Of a stretch of DNA of 64,000 nt, positions 16,461-25,700 are shown piece after piece. Position numbers and translations under genes: made by a program. Source of the stretch: Roseibacillus persicicus (GTDB taxonomy: Bacteria > Verrucomicrobiota > Verrucomicrobiia > Verrucomicrobiales > Akkermansiaceae); NCBI RefSeq assembly GCF_014651675.1, contig NZ_BMXI01000017.1, positions 62,001 to 126,000 on the forward strand, given 5' to 3'. Position 1 is the stretch's first letter, and each line of letters starts with the position of its first letter. The notes beneath the pieces were generated by a model, which was given only the letters and a program-made list of their open reading frames with translations, made no database searches and was not told where the DNA came from.

Positions 16461-16576
16461 ACGGAGCAAGGACATTCTTGTCCTTGAGCCGAGCCCCGGA
16501 GTGTCAGAGTCGAGGTCAGCGTAGTCAGTTTCGTTGTGGACGGTTCGGTCCAGGGACAGAAATGTCCCTGCTCCGT
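16461..16576. repeat. REPIN-like element with two facing hairpins
   Basis: Two 23-bp arms (16461-16483 and 16554-16576) are imperfect inverted copies starting ACGGAGCA, with about three mismatches. Each arm itself folds: CAAGGACA pairs with TGTCCTTG across TTCT (16467-16486), and CAGGGACA pairs with TGTCCCTG across a GAAA tetraloop (16551-16570). The whole 116-bp unit fills the gap between the convergent VWA and moeA genes. This architecture resembles REP doublets (REPINs). It may also act as a bidirectional transcription barrier, but no T-run follows either hairpin. Confidence 0.8.
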
Positions 16577-16642
16577 GCGAGGAGCCTTCGATGGCCTGAG
16601 GGTTTTTCCATGAGTTCTCTCGGCCCTCTTTCCAAAAAGAAC

Positions 16643-17836
16643 CTATCGGTTGTTAGGGTGATAAGCCGCAGTGGTGACCTCTACCTCGCCTGACGGCACT
16701 TCAATGAAGCCACTTGCCGAGAGAGCGCTGGCGAAGTCGCCGGAGTTCTGCGGCTGGTGGACGGTGAGAGTGCCGTTGCTTTCGAGAGTGGCGGGGAGAA
16801 AGAGGGTGAGCTTGGGATGGGGTGTGAGTGGCTTTGCAAGCGGAAGGGTGATGGGCTCAGGAATCGGGCTGCCTGCGAGAAGGTGCAGAGCGGGACGCAC
16901 GTAGCGCAAGAAAGTGGTGAGGGTGGAGTTGGGGTTGCCGGGGAGCGCGAAGAGGGGTGGGTTCTTGCTACTAGGTTTCCAGTAGGCCAGCGGTTTGCCG
17001 GGACGCTGGGCGATGCCGTGAAAGGTGGGAGGGCCGATGAGGGACTCCAGCGCGGGGCGCACGTAGTCTTTCTTTCCCTTGGAGATTCCTCCACTGATGA
17101 GGACGAGGTCGCTGGAGCTGAGGGCGGACTCAATGGCCTCCGTGGTGCGGGTCAGGTCATCGGGGAGATGGAGGTGGGTGGACGAGTGATTCACTCCCCA
17201 ATTGGCAAGGGCGGAGAGCAACACCGGACCATTGGACTGGCGCAGCTGATGGGGCAGCGGAGTCTCGGTCGGGGGCACGAGTTCGTCGCCGGTTGTCAGG
17301 ATGGTGACGTGCGGTTGGCAGGTGACGGTGAGCTCGACTGCTCCGACGGTAGCGGCCAGACCGAGGTGCGCGGGAGTGATTACGGTGCCGGCGGTGAGCA
17401 GCTCGGTGTCTGCTGCACAGTCGGAGGCCTGATGATGGATGAACTGGCCCGGGGTGGGAGCGGCGCTTTCCAACACGGTCACGAGACTCCCACTGATAGA
17501 AAGCTCTTCCACGGGAATGATGGTGTCGCAGTCGCTCGGCATCACCGCTCCGGTCATGATTTGCCAGCAATGTTCGGGCTGAAGGGGCGCGGGTGCGGGT
17601 TCTCCGGCGGGGTGAAGGCCTTGAATGGTGAGAGGTCCCAATGACAAGTCGCTGGACCGACAGGCGATTCCGTCCATCGTCACGCGGTCAAAGGGCGGAA
17701 AGTCTCGGTCAGCGGAAAGCGACTGCCGCAGAGTTCGGCCAAGCGCGGAGAGATAAGGCAGAGCTTCGCAGGGAAGCGCGGTGAGGTCTTGACGAATCAG
17801 TTCGTCCGCTTGGGCGGGAGTCAGGAGGGGGGCCAT
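16643..17836 (-). CDS. moeA: molybdopterin molybdenumtransferase MoeA
   Basis: This 397-residue enzyme inserts molybdate into adenylylated molybdopterin in the cytoplasm, the last step of molybdenum cofactor synthesis. MoeA hallmarks are present in order: FPPFDRVTMDGIA, MTGAVMPSDCDTIIPVEE, ILTTGDELVPP, VLISGGISKGKKDYV, GIAQRPGKPLAYW and FALPGNPNS. The length is normal for the family. The ATG at 17836 is followed at once by the conserved LTPAQADELI stretch. No other moa/mob genes are visible nearby. The gene is convergent with the VWA gene across the REPIN-like element. It is divergent, by about 50 bp, from two tiny genes at 17885-18171. Confidence 0.95.
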   Translation of the reverse strand: MAPLLTPAQADELIRQDLTALPCEALPYLSALGRTLRQSLSADRDFPPFDRVTMDGIACRSSDLSLGPLTIQGLHPAGEPAPAPLQPEHCWQIMTGAVMPSDCDTIIPVEELSISGSLVTVLESAAPTPGQFIHHQASDCAADTELLTAGTVITPAHLGLAATVGAVELTVTCQPHVTILTTGDELVPPTETPLPHQLRQSNGPVLLSALANWGVNHSSTHLHLPDDLTRTTEAIESALSSSDLVLISGGISKGKKDYVRPALESLIGPPTFHGIAQRPGKPLAYWKPSSKNPPLFALPGNPNSTLTTFLRYVRPALHLLAGSPIPEPITLPLAKPLTPHPKLTLFLPATLESNGTLTVHQPQNSGDFASALSASGFIEVPSGEVEVTTAAYHPNNR

Positions 17837-17884
17837 TTGATTGTTGGAGGTGGGCGAGGCTTTCGCTAGTTTATCGAGACGGTG

Positions 17885-18055
17885 ATGAAAGAGCCTAAAG
17901 AAAGGAAGGGCATGGTGCCAGACTCATGGTTCGCTTCGGTGGTTCTCTTTTTGGTGAGTGGCGGTCTGTCAGGGTGTATTCTCTATCGCTTCATCTTCGG
18001 GGAAGACTACAATGATCTTTCTTTTGAAAGGGGGGACGATGGGGATCGGGGGTGA
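17885..18055 (+). CDS. small single-pass membrane protein
   Basis: From ATG 17885 the frame encodes 56 residues. A short basic N-terminus (MKEPKERKGMVP) leads into one strongly hydrophobic helix (SWFASVVLFLVSGGLSGCIL) and then an acidic tail (FGEDYNDLSFERGDDGD). Its TGA overlaps the GTG of the next small gene by 4 nt, an arrangement hard to get by chance. I do not recognise the family. Being under 60 residues it would be missed by length-filtered gene calling. The ribosome-binding site is weak. Confidence 0.5.
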   Translation: MKEPKERKGMVPDSWFASVVLFLVSGGLSGCILYRFIFGEDYNDLSFERGDDGDRG

Positions 18056-18171
18056 GTTCGCCCAGCAGTTTGTTACTTATTGCCAGTTTAGCCCTTTTCT
18101 TCTTCTCTGCTTGGGACCTTTGGGAACGGTGGCGGATGTTTCGTCTTTTTCAGAAGAGGCGGAGAAAGTGA
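18052..18171 (+). CDS. 39-residue membrane peptide overlapping upstream small gene
   Basis: The GTG at 18052 overlaps the preceding TGA (GTGA). The frame encodes 39 residues: a hydrophobic helix (SLLLIASLALFFFSAWDL) followed by a very basic tail (RWRMFRLFQKRRRK). This follows the positive-inside rule with the tail in the cytoplasm. It could partner the acidic-tailed peptide encoded just upstream. It ends 4 bp before the convergent stop of the flavin reductase gene. The family is unknown, and coding status rests on composition and overlap only. Confidence 0.42.
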   Translation: MSSPSSLLLIASLALFFFSAWDLWERWRMFRLFQKRRRK

Positions 18172-18175
18172 GAGC

Positions 18176-18796
18176 CTAGTCCGGACGCTCGATCTCGAAC
18201 AGCTCGTTGGTGTGGCAATACCAGTCCGGTGAGGCCATGCGGCCGATGGGGGTCCAGTCCTTTTGGTCCAGTCGGTAGTTAGTCGGGTCGAGAAGGCCGT
18301 CTCTGGCAAAAACGTGTTGCACGATGCCGACGACAAGACGATTGCCGCCGACCTCAATGGTCTGGTGTTCGGTGCACTCCAAAGCGACAGGAGATTCCGC
18401 GATGCGAGGGGGGCGAACGGTGAGGGAGGGGGCGGTGGTGAGTCCTGCCGCAGACAGTTCATCCACGCCATCGGGAAGGGACGCCGAGGTGGCGACCATG
18501 GCATCAGCCAGTTCGAAGGGCACGAGGTGAATCACAAACTCGCGGGTTTCGCGGATATTGCGGGCGGTGTCCTTGGCGATGGCGGGCTTTCCATCGCGGG
18601 CCTTTTCCTTATTGCCGGGGGCAAAGGCGACCAAGGCGGGATCGGAGCCGAAGACGTTGAAGAAAGAAAATGGAGCGGCATTGACCCGTCCCAGACTATC
18701 GACGGTGGTCACCCAAGCGATGGGGCGAGGGGTGATGAGGGAGGCGAGAATTTTGTAGCGATCGGAGGGCTTGAGAGCGGGGAGGTCGATTTCCAT
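18176..18796 (-). CDS. flavin reductase-like FMN-binding protein
   Basis: This 206-residue protein has the FMN-binding split-barrel pattern of the flavin reductase-like family. It opens with YKILASLITPRPIAWVTT, then GRVNAAPFSFFNVFGSDPALVAF, then a DTARNIRETREFVIHLV segment. Members reduce flavin with NAD(P)H or simply bind FMN; the donor and partner cannot be told from sequence. The start at ATG 18796 is supported by conserved sequence close behind it. The gene is convergent with the two tiny membrane-protein genes. It is divergent from the TonB receptor gene, with a Pho-box-like site in the shared 128-bp upstream region. Whether that site also affects this gene is unclear. Confidence 0.85.
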   Translation of the reverse strand: MEIDLPALKPSDRYKILASLITPRPIAWVTTVDSLGRVNAAPFSFFNVFGSDPALVAFAPGNKEKARDGKPAIAKDTARNIRETREFVIHLVPFELADAMVATSASLPDGVDELSAAGLTTAPSLTVRPPRIAESPVALECTEHQTIEVGGNRLVVGIVQHVFARDGLLDPTNYRLDQKDWTPIGRMASPDWYCHTNELFEIERPD

Positions 18797-18856
18797 AGCG
18801 CTTCTTTATCGAATCGGGACGGGAAAATCACCTGCGAAGACCGCATCGGGGACTTT

Positions 18857-18875
18857 TGTGACAAAAACGTAACAG
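18857..18875. promoter_or_regulatory. Pho-box-like element upstream of TonB receptor
   Basis: The sequence TGTGACAAAAACGTAACAG reads CTGTTACG-TTTT-TGTCACA on the opposite strand, giving TGTTAC and TGTCAC half-sites 11 bp apart. It lies 50-68 bp before the receptor ATG. The same pattern recurs before the DUF3450 and pstS/porin units. PhoB binding is an inference. Confidence 0.55.
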
Positions 18876-18924
18876 CCGGAAGCGCGTCTTTTGGCAAAAG
18901 GTCGGCTTCTATCTCGGCCATTTT

Positions 18925-21900
18925 ATGCAGCAATCCTCTGACGACGGGAAGACCCCTGTTATCTCCAGTATTCGGTTCTCCGATTCGGGGAAGGGGATGA
19001 TGCTGCTTCTGGGACTGGCTTCGTCGTTCTTTGTTCCCTATTCCATTGGGGAAGAGACGGTGGAGGCTGCGGAGGTTTCCCGCGAAGAACGTCAGGCCGC
19101 TTTTCAAGAGGAAGTCGCGGAGCTGGTAGGTGGGGAACCGGAAGAGGTGTCGGAAGAGGTCCCCGTTGAAGAAGTCTCCCTGGAAAATCTCGAAGAAGAG
19201 CATGACGAGTCCGCTGAAGAGCTTGTCGAGGAGGGCTCGGAAGCAGATGAGCCAGCGGAACTGAACGAGGAAGAGGCGGTCGCTGAGTCAGAATTAAACG
19301 ACGACGAGACAGACGCTGAAGCTGAAACTGAAGCCGAAACTGAAGCGATTGCGGAAGAAGGGGAGCAAGTAGGGGTTGACGAAGCTCTCGTGCTGGAAGA
19401 GGAAGGAGAAGAGGTTCCTCTTCCCGAGCAGAACGACCAGCCCTCTGAAAAGGACGCTGCCACGCTGCTACCTGAACTGGAAGGAACGGGAATTATCAAA
19501 GGCGAGGTCTTTGGTCCCTCGGGAGAAGGATTGCCCGGAGTGGTGGTCAGCATCCCTAGCATCGACCGCTCGACCCGCGCTGACCAAGAAGGATTTTTTG
19601 GGTTCGCCGACTTGCCTGCCGCTGAGTTGGTGGTGCAGTTCAATAAGCTGGGCTACAAAGTCTCCAGCCGCACGCTCGTCTTGAAAGAAGGCGAGTCAGT
19701 CTCCATTAGCCAAGCGCTCGAAGAGCAACCAGTCGAGTTCGATAATGGCGAGTATGAGATGGATGAGGTCGAAGTGGTGGGGGAGTATGTGGAGGAGGAA
19801 AAATTCGAGCTTAAGATCGATACCCTGTCCACCGACACCAAGTTGACGGCGGGAATCACGGAGGCCGAGTTCACCAAGTCGGCGGTGAGCGATGCCGGGG
19901 ACGCGGTGGCGAAGGTTTCGGGGGCGAATATTGTTGATGGCAAGTTCGCGGTGGTGCGGGGTTTGGCCGACCGATACGTCACAACCACGTTCAACGGTGG
20001 GGCCGTGGCGTCTGCCGTTCCGGACCGAAAGGCGATCCAGTTGGACCTCTTTCCGACCTCGGTCATTCGCGGCATCGATGTGGGCAAGACCTACGACACT
20101 CGTCAAATTGGTGACTTTGGGGGAGCGGCCATTGACATTAAGACCAAGCTGTTTCCCGAGGAGCGCATTCTTAAGTTCAAGACCAAGGCCACCTACTTGT
20201 CCGAACTGCCCGATGAGGTGCAGGTGATGGGTGATCAGGATTTGGGCTTCTTTGGTTCAATCGAGAACACCATCAATCCCGACCAGCTGCTAACGATTGA
20301 CGAGTCGTCGGGAGGACTGCGTTTGCCGCAAGGGGTGCTCACTCTTCCCGTCAATGGAACGGCTGCCGAGCAGGCTGCAGCCCAGAACCGAATCGATGAA
20401 GCGCTCTTTTCCTGGAATGCGCTGCACAAGACCAGAGACCTCAATTCGGTGGGGGATGATGCCCAGCACCCCCTGTCCCATAGTCTGACCTTTGGAGATA
20501 CTTTCGAGCTCTCACCCGGGATTCGAATGGGTCTTGTGCTGGCCGGGGCCCAATCGAGTGGGGACTCATACAACGAGACCGTTCGCACTGATAGCTTTGC
20601 TTCCTCCAGTTGGTATGAGCAGCAATATTCGCGCAATCGAGAGTGGAGCGCCTATGGGAGCGTTGGGTTGGAGTTGGGCGAATATCACACGCTACAGGCG
20701 ACATACTTTCGCAAGCATGTGGCGGAGCAGAACGTGACCTTGGGGAGTGACCTGGTCGATCCGGATGGCAAAGGGTTTGGCAACACTGACAACTATGGGC
20801 AGATTCAGAATTTGTTGGGAGCGGCTGGAGACTTGCTTGGTGGGTTTGTGGAGATCACCCCAGTGGAGCGCGATATGGAAATCGTCCAGTTGGGGGGCTC
20901 TCATCAGCTTGGAGAACGGGCGCCCAAGTTGAGTTGGTCTTATACTGATGCGAGTGCCTCGGAGAGCCGTCCGGATACTTCCTTGATGAACTACTCGTCG
21001 ATCGTTTTCGATTCTCCCGAGCTGATTCAGTTCGCGGAAGATCGCACGAACAGGGTGATCGACCTGTTCACCAATGGACTGAATCTATCGGAAAGGCCGT
21101 CTTCGATTGATGAGCTGCGTGCGGTGGTTGACTCTATGGGGCTTTCCCAGGCGGTGGTGGACAATCAGCTGCGGCAAGCCGGGGTTCCAACCTTGGATAC
21201 CTCCCGCGAGCAAATCGATACCCTTGTGCTCTTACCGTATCGGGGTGGTAGTTCCGCTGGCACAGGGAATACAATTGTTAGAAATATCCAGACGGTGGAA
21301 GAGGTCTCGGAGGATGCTTCGCTGGATTTGGAGTTTCCGTTCTACTTTGAGGATGACTCCGAGGAGCGAGGTTTCAAATTCGGAATCGGTGGTCGTCACA
21401 ATGATCGGCAGCGAAAGAATCGAGGGCTGATCTACAACCTGAATATCGAGCGTCAGAATGACGCCAATACTTCGCCGGAGGGGATTCCCGCGGATGAGTT
21501 GCTGGCTAATGTGCCGGGCACCAATCTTACTTTGGGGGAGGCTCTTCTGCTCAACCCTTCCCTGATATCCGATTACTTCACGGGGGTGACCTCCACTGGG
21601 GCCTTCTACGGAGATGGTTCGGTTGGGGCAGGAAACCTGTTGGGCCAGATCCTGAACAATGTCGACGCTACCCACGAGATTTCAGGTCTCTATTTGACCG
21701 GTGATTTCTTTTTTGACAATTGGTTTGTTAGAGGTGGTCTGCGTTATGAAAGTGAGAAGCGGGAAGCGTCCTATGTGGATCCTCGTCCTTTGGTGCTTCC
21801 GGCTGAGATTGATCCTCCGCCCACTCTGGAAGAGACTGTTTTCCTGCCGGCGGTGACTTTTGGAACCAAATTGTTCGACGAGCGGCTTTCTCTGATTGCC

Positions 21901-22653
21901 GCTTGGTCGCGGACTGTTTCGCGTCCCACTTTCTACGAGTGGGTGCCAACTCGCTCTCTGGAATTGACTTCGGGATTGGTGCGCAACGGCAACCCATTGC
22001 TTGAAAACTCCTCCATTACCAACTTCGACCTCGGGGCCGATCTGCAGTTGAACGATAGCAGTCTCTTGCGGGTGGGAGTTTTTCGAAAAAACATTCAGGA
22101 CCCAATTATCGAGACCCGGGGGGAGGTCTCTGGAGAAGCGGCAATCAACTACAACAATGGTCAAGAGGGGATTCTGCAGGGCTTGGAACTGGAACTCGAT
22201 ATTGATGATATTGGTCCCTTTTCTTTGACGACTAATGTCACCTACATCGATGCGGAACTATCCTATCTCGATTCCGTTGGAGCCAACGTGTTGAGCGAGC
22301 GATTCCCTTATCAGCCGCGGATTATCATGAACTTCAACCTTGGCTACGAGTCTGAGGAGAAGGACTTCGGGGTTAACCTCGTATACAACTTCACCGGTGA
22401 GTATCTCACCACGGTGCGGACGGATGTCACCGATGCAAACCTCAAGCAAAATGCCTTGCACACCTTTGACTTGGTTGTGCGGAAAGATTTTGACTTTTTC
22501 GGAGATTCCACCTTTTCACTGGTGGGTGGAGTGAAGAATCTTTTCGCTACCCGTAAGGAATTGACCTTCGATGGAGGAGGAAGCGATGGAACGGTTTTTG
22601 GCAGGGAAAACCGGGACCGTGCCTACTTCTTCGAAGGCAGCGTGAGTTTTTAG
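18925..22653 (+). CDS. TonB-dependent outer-membrane receptor with acidic N-terminus
   Basis: This 1242-residue receptor has several parts. A hydrophobic signal segment (MMLLLGLASSFFVPYSIG) lies near residues 25-43. It is followed by about 130 residues dominated by Glu and Asp, including EAETEAETEAIAEEGEQ. A carboxypeptidase-regulatory-like beta domain follows (IIKGEVFGPSGEGLPGVVVS). Next is a TonB-box-like YEMDEVEVVGEYVEEEKF, a plug domain (SDAGDAVAKVSGANIVDGKF, VVRGLADRYVTTTFNG), and a long C-terminal beta barrel ending AYFFEGSVSF with a terminal Phe. Start codons at 18997 and 19000, just after GGGGAAGGGG, would place the signal peptide at the extreme N-terminus and are credible alternatives to ATG 18925. 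The receptor imports a ligand using TonB energy. The neighbouring pst genes suggest a phosphorus compound, which is inference. Confidence 0.92.
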   Translation: MQQSSDDGKTPVISSIRFSDSGKGMMLLLGLASSFFVPYSIGEETVEAAEVSREERQAAFQEEVAELVGGEPEEVSEEVPVEEVSLENLEEEHDESAEELVEEGSEADEPAELNEEEAVAESELNDDETDAEAETEAETEAIAEEGEQVGVDEALVLEEEGEEVPLPEQNDQPSEKDAATLLPELEGTGIIKGEVFGPSGEGLPGVVVSIPSIDRSTRADQEGFFGFADLPAAELVVQFNKLGYKVSSRTLVLKEGESVSISQALEEQPVEFDNGEYEMDEVEVVGEYVEEEKFELKIDTLSTDTKLTAGITEAEFTKSAVSDAGDAVAKVSGANIVDGKFAVVRGLADRYVTTTFNGGAVASAVPDRKAIQLDLFPTSVIRGIDVGKTYDTRQIGDFGGAAIDIKTKLFPEERILKFKTKATYLSELPDEVQVMGDQDLGFFGSIENTINPDQLLTIDESSGGLRLPQGVLTLPVNGTAAEQAAAQNRIDEALFSWNALHKTRDLNSVGDDAQHPLSHSLTFGDTFELSPGIRMGLVLAGAQSSGDSYNETVRTDSFASSSWYEQQYSRNREWSAYGSVGLELGEYHTLQATYFRKHVAEQNVTLGSDLVDPDGKGFGNTDNYGQIQNLLGAAGDLLGGFVEITPVERDMEIVQLGGSHQLGERAPKLSWSYTDASASESRPDTSLMNYSSIVFDSPELIQFAEDRTNRVIDLFTNGLNLSERPSSIDELRAVVDSMGLSQAVVDNQLRQAGVPTLDTSREQIDTLVLLPYRGGSSAGTGNTIVRNIQTVEEVSEDASLDLEFPFYFEDDSEERGFKFGIGGRHNDRQRKNRGLIYNLNIERQNDANTSPEGIPADELLANVPGTNLTLGEALLLNPSLISDYFTGVTSTGAFYGDGSVGAGNLLGQILNNVDATHEISGLYLTGDFFFDNWFVRGGLRYESEKREASYVDPRPLVLPAEIDPPPTLEETVFLPAVTFGTKLFDERLSLIAAWSRTVSRPTFYEWVPTRSLELTSGLVRNGNPLLENSSITNFDLGADLQLNDSSLLRVGVFRKNIQDPIIETRGEVSGEAAINYNNGQEGILQGLELELDIDDIGPFSLTTNVTYIDAELSYLDSVGANVLSERFPYQPRIIMNFNLGYESEEKDFGVNLVYNFTGEYLTTVRTDVTDANLKQNALHTFDLVVRKDFDFFGDSTFSLVGGVKNLFATRKELTFDGGGSDGTVFGRENRDRAYFFEGSVSF

Positions 22654-22786
22654 TGCACGGACTTGTTTGCGGGCGAAGAGTGTCGATTTTGTCACTTTAG
22701 CCGCATTGTTTCACTTGGACGAATAGGGAAGTTTCCCGGCGGTCACGAACTCGGACTACTTCCGAATTTTCACCTACGTCTAACTC

Positions 22787-25700
22787 ATGAAACCACTACA
22801 TACTCGAGGTTTGTTTCTCGGGGCCTGCCTCGGCACGGCTCTGACTGCAAACGCTGCAGATATTGACGTCATTGCGACTCAAACTGCAGTTAACGCAACA
22901 TACGGCTTGGAAACTCTCGCCGGAAACACCACATGGACAGCGGATAACGTCTATATTCTGACGGATCGCCTCTATGTTCCCAATGGTTTGACGCTGACCA
23001 TTGAGCCTGGAACCAAGATTTACAGCACCTTCGACGACAAGGGAACCACCAGCGGTGACTCTGCGACCGAAGATGATTCGGTAGGAGCGCTCATCGTGGC
23101 GCGTGGCGGTCAACTGATCGCGAATGGAACAGCTGCTCAACCGATTGTCTTTGATGCGCTTCAGACTTTGGAGGCCGAGCGGGGAGTCGACCTTTCCTAC
23201 GACTCTGATTCGATTGTGGGACCGGCCCCGACCGCAACCACCTCCGGCCTGTGGGGTGGAGTGATTATTCTTGGTAACGCCTACGTGGCTCGCACCGATG
23301 AGAACGGCGAAAACATCGGAGACGACATCATCGAAGGCTTCACTCCTGCGGGAGCAACAGATACCGACGATGACGGTTCCGATATCCTGGAATACGGTTA
23401 CGATGCGCAATTCGCTCGCGATGATGCGGACGACAGCGGAGTTCTTCGTTATGTTTCCATTCGTCACGGTGGCTACTCCTTCGGTCCTGACAACGAAATC
23501 AACGGTCTGACCCTGGGTGGCGTTGGAAATGGCACCACCATCGAATACGTTGAAGTCGTTGCCAACAACGATGATGGCGTCGAGTTCTTCGGAGGCACCG
23601 TGAACACCAACAACATCGTGGTGGCCTTTGCCAATGATGACTCCTTCGATATCGACCAGGGTCACAGCGGAACTCACCAGTTCTGGTTCGCGATTCAGAA
23701 CCCCAACGCCGGAGACAACCTCGGTGAATGGGACGGAATCGACGGAGTGGTTAAGAACGTGAACGGCTCGGGCACAGTCCCTGCCAATGACGTTTTGGCT
23801 TCTGCTCCACAGATTTTCAACGCCACTTTTGTCGGACCTGGCGCGGACGCCTTCACAAACAGCAATGTGGGCAAAGACAACGCCCTGTATTTGGACGATA
23901 GCTTCAACGGAGCGCTCTACAACAGCATCCTCCATGATTCGGTGAACTTCGTGAGCTCCTTCGCGAGTGACGGAGCGAATGCCGCGGTCTTCTCCCACAA
24001 CATCGTGGGTGAATTGGGACGCTACAGCAGCGCGAGCAGCGACTTGCTCGAAGCGGCGCCAAGCGACTACTACCTCGACTTCCTTGGCAACGTCTTGGAT
24101 AACAACACCGAGGCTGAAACAGTCGTTCCCTTCGCGGATTACACGCGTGATGGCAGTAGCTATCTCCAGACCATCGATCCCCGTCCTGCGATGGACTGTG
24201 TCGAGGCATACTCGGTTGCTCCTGGCGCACCTCAAACTGCGAATTATCGCGGAGCGTTTGGTTCCGAGAACTGGGCCTTGGGTTGGACTTGGATGGATGC
24301 GCAGGGCTACTTCACTGAGGAAAGCACGGGCGGAAACGCGGGCATCGTCGATGTTATCAGCACTCAGACTGCTTTGAACTCCACCTACGGTTTGGATACC
24401 CTTGCCGAAGATACCACTTGGAGTAAGGAAAACGTCTATGTTTTGACTGACCGTCTTTATGTTCCCAATGGTCTCACTTTGACCATTGAGCCCGGCACCA
24501 AGATTTACAGCACCTTCGATGACAAAGGAACCACCAGTGGTGACTCTGCGACCGAAGACGATTCGGTGGGCGCGCTTATCGTCGCCCGTGGCGGTCAGCT
24601 AATCGCAAACGGAACGGCTGCCGAGCCCATCATCTTTGATGCTCTCCAGTCTTTGGAGGCGGAGTGTGGGATGGACCTTCCTTATGATTCTGACTCAATC
24701 GTTGGGCCAGCTCCAACTGCAACCACATCCGGCCTGTGGGGTGGGGTGATTGTTCTCGGTAATGCCTACGTGGCACGCACCGATGAGAACGGCGAAAACA
24801 TCGGAGACGACATCATCGAAGGCTTCACTCCTGCGGGAGCAACAGATACCGACGACGATGGTTCCGATATTCTGGAATACGGTTACGATGCACAATTCGC
24901 TCGCGATGATGCGGACGACAGCGGAATCCTTCGTTATGTTTCCATTCGCCACGGCGGATACTCCTTCGGTCCTGACAACGAAATCAACGGTCTGACCTTG
25001 GGTGGCGTTGGAAATGGCACCACCATCGAATACGTTGAAGTCGTTGCCAACAATGATGACGGCGTCGAGTTCTTCGGAGGCACCGTGAACACCAACAACA
25101 TCGTGGTGGCCTTCGCCAATGATGACTCCTTTGACATTGACCAGGGTCACAGCGGAACCCACCAATTCTGGTTCGCGATTCAGAACCCCAATGCCGGAGA
25201 CAACCTCGGCGAATGGGATGGAATCGACGGAGTGGTTAAAAACGTGAACGGCTCGGGCACAGTCCCTGCCAATGACGTCTTGGCTTCTGCTCCGCAGATT
25301 TACAATGCCACTTTGGTTGGTCCCGGTGCGGACGCTTTCACGAACAGTAACGTTGGCAAAGACAACGCCCTGTATCTGGACGATAGCTTCAACGGAGCGC
25401 TCTACAACAGCATCCTTCATGATTCGGTGAACTTCGTGAGCTCCTTCGCGAGTGATGGAGCGAATGCCGCGGTCTTCTCCCACAACATCGTGGGTGAATT
25501 GGGACGCTACAGCAGCGCGAGCAGCGACTTGCTGGAAGCAGCACCAAGCGACTACTACCTCGACTTCCTTGGCAACGTCTTGGATAACAACACCGAGGCT
25601 GAAACAGTCGTTCCATTCGCGGATTACACTCGTGATAGCAGCAGCTACCTCCAGACCATCGACCCCCGTCCTGCGATGGACTGTGTCGAGGCTTACTCGG

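Noticed and set aside
18997-19002. Alternative starts for the TonB receptor after a strong purine run
   Set aside because: Not rejected outright but not used as the main call: the longer frame from 18925 is intact and the choice needs N-terminal data.
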